Shown here: positions 35,216 through 46,249 of the stretch, in pieces
Layout of the letters: the number at the start of each line of letters is the position of its first letter
Numbering within the stretch: the stretch's first letter is position 1
Source of the DNA: Auriscalpium vulgare
Taxonomy: Eukaryota > Basidiomycota > Agaricomycetes > Russulales > Auriscalpiaceae
Length of the DNA: 64,000 nucleotides
Direction: 5' to 3'
Assembly (NCBI GenBank): GCA_019915015.1
Contig: JAHBBC010000004.1
Span: 1,302,001-1,366,000 of the forward strand
Translations under genes and position numbers: made by a program
Notes under the pieces: model-generated
Database searches by the model: none
What the model was told of the DNA's origin: nothing
What the model saw: only the letters and a program-made list of their open reading frames with translations

Positions 35216-36584
35216 TCGGACAAAACACCGAGGAGCTGATGATTAGAAGAAGCAAATTTTCGGGAGCGAAAAAGTGCTCTTATACTTATGCACACAGCCC
35301 AGTGAGCCCACCCGGCAAGAAAAGGACATCTGAGAACCTTCAACCATGAGGTATTTGATGCATCGTTTCATGACAAAATAGAACCCCGTATTATATGCCA
35401 TTACGCCCGGGGCGTGCGAGAGTCAGAGGTCGGCAAGGCCAGGGGCTGACTGAGTTGAAACATGTGAGGGTGTGTCAGAGTCTCGTTGACGACTCGACTA
35501 TGTCGGCCAGTTCTGGGCTCACCGGCCATCGACTCCGTCGCTCCGCCGCTCCCAGCAATGTGGCGTGGAAATCCCCTGCCGCGAGCTGGAAATAATGCAA
35601 TTGATCGGTAGGTAGTCTCCGTAGCTTGCCCTTATGGTATCAGAAGATAGTTGTTCTGAATATAAGAATTGGTAAGCGCTTGATTTTACAGCTTTGTAAA
35701 AAAATAGATGCATCCGACTAAACCGATGTGGTGTACATGGACATTGGAAGCGATTGAGCGCCACGCCCAGTGCCAGATCGGCGGAGCGCTCCGGAGCCTC
35801 TCCCTGGGGTGAGAGTGACGGCATCAGAGGAGCTTGCGAGGGCGATGGTGCGGAACGACTGTCTTCCGCGCGTGGTCAGCAACGGAGACTAGGCGATGGT
35901 ACGGTCACCACGCTCTGGCGGCTCTGCAGGCCAAGCGCCTGAGCGGAGTCCTCGTGTTCGCCGACGTGGCCCTCGAATGGCGAACGAAGGCGAGCAGCTG
36001 GCGCCTTGAAGCGCGGGCTGAGATCGAAGACCCGGCACCACCTGAGGACCGTAGAGGCGGACGCCGTGCAGTTCGATGTGGACGCGTGGCGCAGCTGCCG
36101 GGCACGCGGGTGACCTGATACGAGGATCCAGGCGAGCGTGCATATAGTTGGGAAAGAAAATGCAGTACGAGCGTGGTGATCGATTTGTATGCTCCTGGAG
36201 TCGCATGGAAGCGGTCGGGCTGCGCAAGCGGAGTCCTCAATAGTCTTTCCCCCGCGATGATGCCCTAAGAAAGTAGGTTCAGCAATGTCTGCACAAGAGA
36301 CGGAGGGAACAAGGCGCGCCTTTCTCGACAAAATGCGATCGGCCCGATTGCGAGACAGAGTGGATCGCCCGACCAGTAGAGCACCCGCGCTTGCAATGGA
36401 CGACGGGAGCGTGTCAACTGATAAGTCTTCACGATCCTCAACGATGCGGCCGCGCGTCATGTACGCACTTACCTGCACTTACCACCGGATCTAGGCCTCG
36501 TTGACGCGGTGCGGATTGCGCTAGGTTCTCTTGTGCGCTCTCCGGGAAGTGACAGAAAGTTCAAATCAGCGGCCCTGGCATGAG
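35216..36584. other. No recognisable gene
   Basis: GC-rich frames up to 200 codons (35876-36478, minus) overlap frames on the other strand and have no family motif or exon pattern. Confidence 0.35.
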
Positions 36585-36638
36585 AGTGCTAACATTGCAC
36601 TGAGCTGTTGCTGAGCTGCTCAGTGCAATGTTGTCACT
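36585..36638. repeat. Inverted repeat / hairpin
   Basis: 21-base arms (36585-36605 and 36618-36638) sharing AACATTGCACTGAGC and GCTCAGTGCAATGTT, with two mismatches near the open end and a 12-base loop. It lies about 230 bases beyond the stop codon of the UstYa-like gene. Confidence 0.75.
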
Positions 36639-36867
36639 GTTGTTTTCGACTCAAAACGTCCACATCTACAAACAGATTAGTAAGCTGCGCACCTCGTCGT
36701 CGACGGGCACTGGCAGGCTGCAGCTCGACGTGACGAGATTCCTCCCCGATCATCCCAGGTCGCTATGCCGCGGTGCGCACGCAGGTGGGGAGAAGCATGG
36801 ACAGGGATGGGCGCAAACATAAGTACGTTCTCATCTCTCCGAGGTTTTTAAAGATTGTACAAGATCA

Positions 36868-37564
36868 TTAGTAACCAGACTCGCTCATCGCACTACCGGG
36901 TTTGTAGAACTTCTTCTTCCAACCCAACCACCCGGACCAATTATCCTTCATCGTCTTATAAAACGCCGTCCAATCCATGCACCTATGATCGCCTCCAACA
37001 CGGTCGTACTGCGCCATCATGTCCACAGGCTCGAGCGTCGTGTCCGCCGCGCACAGGGTCGACTGGCGGAGGTAGCTCAGGCAGTGCGCGAGGTGGCCCG
37101 CGGCGTGGCCGACGGGCGCCTTGTCGTCCTGGAGCGCGTCGCGCAGCGCGTTGAGGCAGTGGATCTCGTGCGTGAGCGAGATGCTGAAGTAGCGGTGGTG
37201 CCCGCCGAGGTGCACGTTGTTGTCCCCGACGGTTGCCATGTAGAGCCACTCCTGCTCGGACTCCGGCGTGTGGATCCAGTAGCGCTGCGACTCCTCGAGC
37301 GACAGGTGCACGGCGGGCCGCGCGTCGTCCAGCAGGAGGCGCGGGGCGTAGTCCTCGCCCATCCAGCCTACCCTCAGAGGTGAGTACCGCACTGCACATG
37401 GGTATCGACCAGCGCTCACTATAGTGCTCGTAGGGCCGGCTGCGCGTCCCCGCGACCTTCTTCAGCCCACGCGCCAGGCGCATGTCGACGAGGACGTTCA
37501 CTGCGATGAGCACTATGAGTAGCGCGATGGCGACGCGGCGGGACAGCATGCTCGTTGCACCCAT
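36868..37564 (-). CDS. UstYa-like protein (DUF3328)
   Basis: Membrane-anchored oxidase-like protein of the family that cyclises and modifies the core peptides of fungal ribosomal peptides (ustiloxin, phomopsin, asperipin) and acts in cyclochlorotine synthesis. Two exons, about 210 residues. N-terminal anchor MLSRRVAIALLIVLIAVNVL; after the intron WMGEDYAPRLLLDD, VHLSLEESQRYWIHTPESE, WLYMATVGDNNVHLGGHHRY. It has the two family HxxHC motifs: HEIHCLNALR and HLAHCLSYLRQSTLC, the second followed by AADTTLEP. It ends with a Trp/Lys-rich tail and MSESGY. The best acceptor is the TAG before GCTGG, giving EHYS-WMGEDY at the junction. All signature residues are intact. The nearest candidate substrates in the window are the Kex2-type peptide precursors. 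Confidence 0.88.
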
Positions 37565-37966
37565 GGTCGTCTTGTGATGGACCTCCTGTCGACGGGCCCT
37601 TTGACTTATCTAGGAACCTCAAGGACCGCCGCGGTGTCTGTTCCCTGTCGATGATGGTGTATCAGAACAAGAAGAGCGTGCGATGCTGGACGGAGCCGTG
37701 TGGGATGCGCGACAGCCTCTTCCCCACTGGAACGCATAGGACCCCGGCCACCGAAGGAATGATAGTCACCGACTAAGCGCCTGACCACGCGGCCGCGGCG
37801 ACAGACCGCCCACAAGGTACGACTTGATCATCAACGCTGTCCTTACCCTTCCTTACTTACCCTCTGTTAGCAGTCTCGCTTTCCGCGGGCCCATGTTGGG
37901 CTTCTCGGCCTGCCCATCTTAAATACGCGCCTCGCGACCGCCCTGGCCCGTCTACGTCCCGACATC

Positions 37967-39012
37967 ATGGCACCCTCTAACGTGACAGTGCAGTTTGTCG
38001 AAAAGCCCACCGGTAAGTGCGGTGTCCGCTGCCGCAATTTGGGTCTGACTGCGCGCGCGCGATTCAGAGGCCCTCGCCGAAGAGGCTGCGCAAGTGTTTT
38101 CCGGGCTCATGCCCGCGGGTGCGTACTCGCTCCCACATTCAGATGTGCTGGTGCTGACCCCGATTCTGCAGATCCCGCCGCCATCGCCTTCACGGCGGGC
38201 AACATTAGTCTTATCGAAGTCATGGCGCGAGCAATGATCAAGCCGATCGCCTTCGTGGCGGGCGATATGTACACCGCCACCGACGACAAAGGCGAGCTCG
38301 TCGGTTTTACGTTGTTCTTGCCCCCCGGGCAGAACCTCTTCATCACGTACGCAATTTCATTTCTTCTTTGTGCGGGATGGCCTAACGCGGGTCTCTCAGT
38401 GAAGAGCAAAGACAACTGGGCTTCTACGACTTCATGGGCCAGCTCTCGGATGAGGGAAAGGTCTACTATCCGACAGTGGTGCGTGACCATCTTCTGTTCC
38501 ATTAGTCTCGGCAACCGACTGGTCTGCGCACATAGCTCGGCAAGGACTTCCCCGCGTTCATTGACGAGTCGGTGGGGATCAAGGAGGCAAGTCAGCTGCG
38601 CTCGCCTCATTGCCAAGTAACTCACGCGCCGCCCCCAGACCGAATTGAACACTTACTGGTGCAGCTTCGCCATGGTCCGGAAAGACTACCAAGGCAAGGG
38701 CGTCGCGAAGGCGATGTTTGAGCTTGCATTCGAAAAGGTACGGCGATCGCCCTTTTACTCTGGGAATTCTGACCCAACGCGCGCGCGCACGCCAGGCGAA
38801 GACACTCGGCGTCCCCGTGGCGCTCGCCACGACGAATATCATTAACGTGAGTACCTGCCCACGGTCATATCACTGGGGAGGCTGATTGAGCGCCGAAGGT
38901 CACTATCTATGAGAAGATTGGGTTTGAGTTGAAGGGTTACAAGATCATGCCGTCGCCGTGGGCCGACTGGCCCGCGTGGATCTTTGCGACGAAAGTCCAA
39001 GAATCTGCATAG
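37967..39012 (+). CDS. GNAT-family N-acetyltransferase
   Basis: Acetyl-CoA-dependent acetyltransferase of the Gcn5-related fold, about 225 residues in six or so exons. It starts MAPSNVTVQFVEKPT, then DPAAIAFTAGNISLIEVMAR, MYTATDDKGELVGFTLFLPP, LGFYDFMGQLSDEGKVYYPT, and the acetyl-CoA loop MVRKDYQGKGVAKAMFELAF (Q-x-K-G-x-A pattern). It then reads ALATTNIINV, TIYEKIGFELKGYKIMPSPW and ends AWIFATKVQESA. Substrate unknown; such proteins are common next to fungal metabolite genes but equally common elsewhere. Divergent from the UstYa-like gene, with a spacer of about 400 bases that could serve both. Confidence 0.82.
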
Positions 39013-39536
39013 AGCGAGTGTAGATTTGACGGCGGAGAAACTATGTACGTAGGCAAATTGTGGGAAAGGTGTATGTGTCTTTTCTGATGTCTGGCGTCTG
39101 CTGAGATGGATTGCACCGACTTTGGCTTCGCAGCTTCTCCACCCTGGGAGGACCCCGAATCAAACATCCGTGATATCATTTCGAAGTGAGAACAGGAGAG
39201 CTAGCCTGCGGTCCTGCTGCTGTCCATCTCGCACGCAGATCTCCATTACATTCTACAATTCTCACCCACGCTTGTCCGAGTCTGCCTCGGTGTCGATCAC
39301 GACGGATGCCGCGCTGGCGCCAAAACTACATTACGACGTGTGAAAGCAACGCACAGCGAGCACAAATTGGATTGGGAGAGTCCCGCGCTGCATCAGGATC
39401 ACGAACCCCGGCCTATCGCCCGCAGTTTCGGGGGCCGTGCCACGTCCCTTCAATGCATTCCGCATCTTAAACTCCCCTGTACGTAGGTCGGCGCTCAGGT
39501 GGACTTACTACACCAAAGCACGCTTGAACACGCACC

Positions 39537-40513
39537 ATGCTGCAGCTGCAAGACCAAGAGGACGTCGCGCTGCTCGAGAGCTACGGCGACGGCAGCTTCG
39601 AAAGTCTTCAGGACAAACCCTGTGAGTTGCCCGTGCATCCCGCTTCCTTGCGCGCTATGCTCACACGAGGCTGGCAACGTAGCGCACACGACGAGGGGCG
39701 CGAAGGTCCACAGCAGCCCCGCGCGGAGGTGGCCTGGGGCGCTCACCTGGGTGCTCGCGCTCCTCCTCGCCGTCGGCGCGACGGACCTGCTCTCCGTGCT
39801 CTACGTCGTGCGCACCTTCCGCACGCACTACGCAAACGGCGGCTTCACGGAGCTCGACATAGCGAACCCGTACGTCGGGCTCGACGAGCTCTACGCGTCC
39901 GGCGTCGTCAACGCCTCGAAGATCGACCCCGTGCTCACCAAGGCGCGCGTGACGGCGACCGTGTACAGCGACCGCCCGGGCGAGATGGCGCCGATCGGAG
40001 AGCACGACGTGTTCGGCAAGTACGGGTACTTGACGCCGCGCGAGCAGCACTTCCACGTCGACGCCAAGGTGCGTGTGCCGTGCCCATCGTCCGCCGTCGC
40101 TCGCTCAACACGGCGTCCAGACGCATAGCATCGCGCAGTTCCGCGCGATCGACTATGGCATGGAGGACTGCGCACTCGTCGTGCGGCTGCCCGCGCTGGA
40201 CGAGCGGCTCGAGAGCAAGGAGTCCTTCCGCCTCACGCAGCCCTCGCGCATCGAGGTCTGCGCGCTCGACGCGCCGCGCCCGCTCGACATCCGCAAGCTG
40301 TCCTGGAAGACGCGCCCGCGCTGCGAGCGCAAGGTCGGCTCGCTCGAGGCCGTGCCCGGCGAGGAGAGCGTCGTCACGCGCTTCCCGTGCGCGTGGGGCT
40401 CGCTGCATACGTTTGAGTTCGGCTGCGCGGACGGCACGGACTGCTTGGTGGATGTGTGGGCGAGCCAGAACCAGACGTGGGGCATGTGGATGCGCCAGTA
40501 TCAGACTGTTTGA
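39537..40513 (+). CDS. Single-pass membrane protein of a basidiomycete-specific family
   Basis: Exon 1 encodes MLQLQDQEDVALLESYGDGS with a short acidic cytosolic tail. After an intron comes one transmembrane helix (ALTWVLALLLAVGATDLLSV) and a large outer domain: FTELDIANPYVGLDELYASG, HDVFGKYGYLTPREQHFHVD, then exon 3 with IAQFRAIDYGMEDCALVVRL, IEVCALDAPRPLDIRKLSWK, RFPCAWGSLHTFEFGCADGT, DCLVDVWASQNQTWGMWMRQ and YQTV-stop. The domain order YGMExC ... P.L-SW ... F.C..GSL.TFE..C ... W..QNTTWG...YQ is widespread in Agaricomycetes, sometimes labelled But2-like, with no known function. Even number of Cys suggests disulphides outside the cell. Confidence 0.7.
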
Positions 40514-41640
40514 GGTGGAAGTGGATAGAGTAGGGGTGCTTGCGTTGTCTTTTGGTTCACTATTGCTGTCACTGTAGGGGGTGCTATAGACGCGGCGCTC
40601 ATCAACCTGTGCCTGATGAAGCTAAGTATGGAGCAACTGTGCGGAGAGGAGTCTAACTTTCTCAGTTTCAAATATAAGGAGGAAGTATTCCATTGCTGCC
40701 ATTGTGTATCTACGCTCGTACATAGCGGTTGTACTTTCGGCGCGACTAAGACACTGCATTTTAAAAACAGCAATCATGAGAAGGCGACAGCTGCGGCTGT
40801 CGAAGAGAGCCTCAGTATAACCTTGAATGACACGGAAGCCCATATGAACGTACGAGCTTCGTATGTCTCCCATGGTACGTCTAGGCGCGCTTGAGCCACT
40901 TCAGAAGTCGCACACCAAGGTCAACGCCGGGTCCTAAATATTTGACAAGTTAGTAGATAGCACTGACATCAGCAAAACCGCCGAATCATGACGGCCCGTT
41001 CCAGCCGCTGTCAGATTCCCACGCGCTAACAATGCATGACAGCTGGATGCTAACGCTGCGCTACGTCTTGTGCAGGAATATAATGGCCGGCTAATGGACT
41101 AACATATGACATGTACTTAGAGTTACAATAGTAGCCTCTGCCCGCAGCTGTTCCACGCCGCCCCGTGTCTTTCTCGCCTCACGCGGGCCTCACGCCCATC
41201 GTGCCCTGCTGCTGAGCGTTCACAGGGCTCTCTCTGCCCTACGCGCACATATATGGAGCTGGCGGCCGTGCACGCGACGCTGCGCTCACTGGCACTCCTG
41301 TGCACACCGCTCTCGGCCCCGTGCGCGCACTCCTCGCGCTGCAGTCCTCGCTCATTGCGCTCGTGCTCGTCGCCTGCCCGCACTGGTTCCCGTGCACCGC
41401 CTGCCGGAGAAGTGCCCGCTGCTGCAGGTCCTCGCCGTGTTGTTCAAAGGGTAGGGAGAGTGTGCACTGCAGCGCATCGCGTGGTGGAGCTGTAAGAGTG
41501 ATGGGACTGCCCGTCCTTGCACAATGGAACGTGTGCACCAACATCGAGTTCGTCGGCGTCGTCAGCGCAATGCTCACGCGCGTGTCGTGGAACACTTCGT
41601 CTTCGTGTCGGTCTCTGCACCCGCCTCCGTCGCGCCGTCA
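40514..41640. other. No confident gene
   Basis: A plus-strand stretch at 41300-41460 encodes a hydrophobic, Cys-rich piece (ALLALQSSLIALVLVACPHW) that looks like an exon, but no gene can be assembled around it. The rest shows nothing. Confidence 0.3.
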
Positions 41641-41649
41641 TTGCACTCC

Positions 41650-42938
41650 TCTTCATCCGCCACTTTTGAGAGCGCCAGTCCAGAAGGGACGCCGCGCAGC
41701 ATGCCGTCGTCGTGGTATCGTGCAGGCGCCTACGAGATCGTATCGCGCTGCGACACTCGTATGCCAGCAACAGCGATGGCGGCACATCTGACGCCTAGAC
41801 GTCCGCGTTTGACGTGCTGGTGACGAGCAACGCCGGCGTGGGCACCGTCCGGATTTCGATATCTGACTTGCTGGCTGGCTGGGTCCGATGTCCGCCTCCG
41901 CACGCTCAATGACCGCGACGGGCTCAGGCTCCGGGACCGGTTCTAGCTCTGTCTGCATCAACATGTCCGCGGTTTCGAGCTTGAAGCTTGAGGACAGCCT
42001 GAGCTGGGGCTTAGGTACTACGCTTGACCTGGACGCCAAACTCTGCCGTCTCCGGCACCGTAGGTAAATCGGTGGCGGGAGCGCAAACTCGGACGGAGCA
42101 GCGGCTCCCCTTCGACCTCTGTCTGCACCGCAAACTCTATGCCGATTCGAAAGAGCTCAGCCGCGAGCACCTTGGGCTGCCCGACGAGCAACGCGGGGCG
42201 CGCCTCCTGGTACACCGCACCGCCGACGGCCGCGCGACGACGGTGTGCCGGGCGGGGAGCGGTCATACGGGAGCGAGCTCGGTGACATCTTCTGCCTTCG
42301 AGTCCTCATCGTACTCTGACGCGGGGCTGCGCGCCGCGTTCTCGAGCTACTGGATGAGTGCATGGCCCCGCGCCTGCGCGCCCCGTCCACCGCGTCCGAC
42401 GCGGAAAGGTGAGCTTGCGCGTCTGCTTCTTGCCCGCACTAGGCTCCTCGTTCTCTTGCTCCTCATCGCCGACATTCTCCTCGTCGCTGAGGCCGAGCCC
42501 AGCGACTTGCGACGCGAGGCTGAATCTTCAGCCCCTCTTCGCGCTGGAGGGTGCCCTTGAGTGCGTTGATCTGGTGCTGCGCATGGGCGAGGCGCTGCTA
42601 GAGGGATACGACCTCGTTGCTCGGGTGGTTCGGTGCCAGGAAGGGGCGCGAGCATCAGGCGACGAGTCGTACTTGCCGTCGGCGGAGAACACCACAGACG
42701 TGTCGCCCCGCTTCCGGCTCGTGGATGCCGCATGATTGCTGAAGACGTCGTTGCCCTGCCGATCATGCAGTTTGAGCAGTTCCGTGCGCTCGCGACCCGC
42801 AGGCGTGAGTGGGGAACCCAAGTGCGGCAGCCGGCGGTCCTCCGCCTTTGCATTGGTGAGCTCTTGCTGACTTGTCTCATGGGAGGCTGGAAGCCTGCTT
42901 CTGTGCCTGAGCGTCATCCTAGCGTACGCTATACACAC
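41650..42938 (-). pseudogene. Decayed Num1/Mcp5-like cortical protein
   Basis: Minus-strand pieces in shifting frames read AEDRRLPHLGSPLTPAGRER, NDVFSNHAASTSRKRGDTSV, VFSADGKYDSSPDA, AQHQINALKGTLQREEGLKI, GLGLSDEENVGDEEQENEEP, QPKVLAAELFRIGIEFAVQT and MQTELEPVPEPEPVAVIERA. This order resembles, from memory, the coiled-coil and repeat region of the basidiomycete nuclear-migration/cortical anchor protein (Num1, ApsA or Mcp5 type). Frames are broken several times, and neither the N-terminal part nor the carboxyl PH domain is seen, so it is a fragment and a pseudogene. Confidence 0.45.
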
Positions 42939-42939
42939 A

Positions 42940-45695
42940 CCCGGGTCAGTGAGGCGCTATAGCAAACAGGGTCGATGCAACGTACCGCTCCGCGCTCGTG
43001 GGTTGCGCGGTGGGTATACAAGCGGACCGCTATGCCATGGGAATGGCGCGCGATGCTGTTTGGCGCGCACCCTCGATGCGGCGCGCAGAAAATCGAGCTT
43101 GATATACACTCGGTAGCGAGGCTGGTGGCGAGGCAATGCCGCCGGATCGTTGCGGTGTGCTCGGCGGAGTAACGTACGCAGGCAGCTGGGACAGGGACAG
43201 TTTGTGAGTGCGACAACTCAAATGGACGAGATTGTAACTTACAGAGAGCCCCGAACAGCGCGCATTGCCACGCGATCGCTGCAATGTGCAAGCCCAGCTC
43301 CACATCTTCTCGCCAGAATTCTCAGCCCATGCGGGTGCCTCTTCACTCTGCACTCGCTAATAGTTGCGCACGAAAGAGACGCTCGCTACGAGCACCTCAA
43401 AATTATCACGGGTCAGAGGAAAGTAACGTTGTGCGGCCGGCAGGGGACGGCGAGGCTGCGAATGAATAGGAATGCCGCGGAAAAACCAGCCTGTCCACTA
43501 AGCATGATAGTCAGCTCGGTGCGTAATTAGAGAAACGTGTCAAAGCGGAACGCACCTGTCTCGTCCTGGTCTCATTTGTTGATTGCACAGATGCTTGAAG
43601 CGCGCGCGGCGCGTCGGGGAGCATTGTCGGGGGGCGAGTGTTGGGCGCTCAGCACAGGGCTGGCAGCACGAGGGTTACGTGGGGAATTGGGGAGAGTTGC
43701 TGAAGGAGACGGGGCTGCTGTGATTGTGTGACACAAGGAGAGGTGCCAAAATGAGATTGAGTAGCTAGATTTTGAGTGTCGAGGTCGAACAATAGACCGA
43801 GCGTCACCTGGCACACAGCGCGGGGGGCACAAGAGCATCGTGGCGGACGTCGCAGAGGGATGAAGGGCATGACCATGCACGCAGGGCGTGGTTCCTTGGT
43901 GAGGTGCAGTTGTACCTGAACGCTCAGCGCCTACTCAGCGCTCAGTGCCGCTCCGTGTGCGCGGACAGTCAAAGAAATGATGCGGGCGGTAAAATTTGGG
44001 GCAGAGGCAGCCGCTCACAGCTTGAGAGAGATGAGAGAGCGCGCAGGCTGTCGGCAGCATCGCGTATGTGGGCCTACATAGGAACGGGCGACGCGCGTGG
44101 CCCTAGGAGGCACAACAGGTGATGATGCGTATGACGTGAGCACTTCGGCGGTGCCGCGCATGTCAAAAATTGGCGTTTGATGCACCATGCTGAAGATATA
44201 CACGGCGTCAGAGGTTGAGATCTAACGATTAGAGCGAGACAAACCTCGGTAAGACAGCGCGAGTGGCGATGATGTTGCCAGTAAGGATGCGCGCAGACGT
44301 CAAAGCCACAGGATCTAGCGAACGCAATCCACACAGCCGTTTGCCGGAGACATGCTGGCGTGCAATTTACGGGACTGGTCCGGCCGCAGGCACATACACG
44401 ACCTTGTATGCAAGGTGCTACCTACAGCACAAAGTCAGCTCTCTGAAGATGGTGTAGCCTGTTTGAGCGCACCTATACAGCGAGCTTGACGGCAGTGTTC
44501 TTGGTCCCGGACTCCCGATCCACATACTTACGCATTGCCAGCAGTGCAGTGCTGGCGGCCGGCCTGGCCAACTTGCAAAGGCATCAAAGACATCAAACAG
44601 CACTGATAATGGCGCAGAGTGACAGCAATTTGCCGCGAGCGGGGGATGTAATGGGGATAGTAGGATTTGGTAGGATGTACGAGTTGAAGGTGAACGCACG
44701 ACTTCACGATTTGCTGCAAGACGGCACGTGATGACATCATCGCGTCATGTCACATTGTGACTCCATTCTCCAGTGCGCGCGACTGCGAATGCCGAAGACC
44801 CACATACAACTCTCCCTCCTACCACCACCATCTCTCCATGACGCCTCCTTTGTTCTCCCTCCGTCTCGAGTCTCATGTCTTTCCTCTCGTTTGACACGGT
44901 CCCAATCGCTGCTCAACACAAAGCCGGGCATCCAACTGATGGTGAGCACATGCTCAGTGCGTGCATATAGTCATCTTTTCTCTCTTCGGCAAGATCGATT
45001 GCAGCAAGCTCTCCAACGCGCCGACCGCCGTCTTGAATGCGAGGACTTAAGTGTTAGGTATGTGTCTAGATTTATGCGCATATATGTGCCAAGCTGATGC
45101 TCCCTGTACTCCCGCCGCTAACAGGGAGGAGTGCGCAGGAGTTTGGGTGCGTGAGCTTACTTGGATACCATGCTGCTTATAGAGTCCTAACATCCTTGCC
45201 TACTTCAGTGTTCCTCTCGGCGAGTGGTCCCGAAGTCAGTACACGGCAAGGTCGTGTTTCGACAAGGCGAAGCAAAGCGCGGCTGAAGTGCCGAAAGCGC
45301 CGAGTGCTTCTCGAGACGACGCCCGATTGGCAGAGCGGTATGTGCTATGTTTTCAACGTCGTCTTCGCCCGAGCTCACTCGTCTTCATGATCGCGTTGAC
45401 CAGGATCGTCTTGCCGCTGGCCTTGTACTGAGGCCTGAGGTCTCGTGTCCGCTCTCGCGTCTGATTGTCATGTATTATAATCACTGCCCGGGCCTGTATG
45501 TAGTACTGAATAACAATCGATGATAATCCCCTCGAATTGTGTGAAAATGGATTATCATACCCCAGGTACCCTCACAGCGAGCGCGCATCTGACAACCAGG
45601 TCGCGGTATGTCAGAAATTTGAGTTCCTCGTTAATGCATGATAATCTCAGGCCCCGGATGACAGCCGCTCACGGATATCAGCCGATTACAAGCGT
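42940..45695. other. Gene-poor region with one weak small-gene candidate
   Basis: At 44875-45050 (plus) two short exons can be joined (MSFLSFDTVPIAAQHKAGHP, then FSLFGKIDCSKLSNAPTAVL) across a GT-AG intron, ending at 45050; it matches nothing I know. At 45470-45730 the motif ATGxATTATAAT recurs on both strands. No other supported feature. Confidence 0.3.
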
Positions 45696-45697
45696 TG

Positions 45698-45861
45698 TCA
45701 TGCATTATAATGGGATAAAATTTCTCGGCGGTTTTGATGATGGATAACAGAACGTTTCTGCCCATACCATTCTTCGGAACTGGAGACACCTGCACTGTTT
45801 GGCTGTAAAGCCCTATAGTTGCAATCAAGAGGACGGCGAAAGAAGCCACAGAGAAGCGCAT
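45698..45861 (-). pseudogene. Peptide precursor F (frame broken)
   Basis: The minus strand encodes a signal peptide MRFSVASFAVLLIATIGLYS followed by QTVQ, close in style to the A/B/E leaders (LFSSQTVTVQ). A TATA box is 70 bases upstream. In that frame no dibasic site follows, but in the neighbouring frame directly after the leader the sequence reads AGVSSSEEWYGQKRSVIHHQ, then NRR and a stop at 45698. WYGQKRSV strongly resembles VWLKRSV of gene C. A one-step frame change near 45795 would join leader and core, so this is most likely a sixth family member inactivated by a small indel, or an assembly error. Confidence 0.5.
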
Positions 45862-45930
45862 GATTAGCTCGAAGGTGATCTGATGATGCTGGCTCGACTT
45901 TGGTGGTGACTATGATTGACGTCGAGTGAG

Positions 45931-45940
45931 AGACTTTATA
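45931..45940 (-). promoter_or_regulatory. TATA box of peptide gene F
   Basis: TATAAAGTCT on the minus strand, 70 bases before the start codon at 45861; the spacing matches genes B and E. Confidence 0.5.
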
Positions 45941-46191
45941 CTTGCTGGGAGTGGGCCGGTGCGTAGCACGGCGGTACGATTCCACTCCCAATTCTGGGTT
46001 GGACTGGGATTTTTTTTACATAATCAGATATATCTGTACTATAGGAGACTATGTGCCACTGCAACATGACTGAGCAACCCTGGGGGGTACTGAGCAATGG
46101 TGGGCAATGCTGCGCAGTGTTAGGCAGCACCAGTGGAGGACACTGAATATGCAGTTGCAAGCGGTTGCTACATGACACCTGGGATTGAGAG

Positions 46192-46247
46192 CAATGACAT
46201 CATTCCGGGTTTTAAATTACATTTAAAACCCCGGGATGATGTCATTG
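46192..46247. repeat. Long near-perfect hairpin
   Basis: Arms 46192-46217 and 46221-46247 (CAATGACATCATTCCGGG ... and its near-exact complement) surround a 3-base loop. One substitution and one extra G are the only differences over about 26 bases. It is not inside a gene. Confidence 0.85.
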
Positions 46248-46249
46248 TC

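Noticed and set aside
39537..40577. 346-codon plus-strand frame read without introns
   Set aside because: After the first exon it runs in a shifted Arg/Ala-rich frame; the spliced reading gives a known protein pattern instead.
41253..41791. Plus-strand gene with hydrophobic Cys-rich exon
   Set aside because: Only one exon-like piece is convincing, flanking frames do not splice into a sensible protein, and no family fits.
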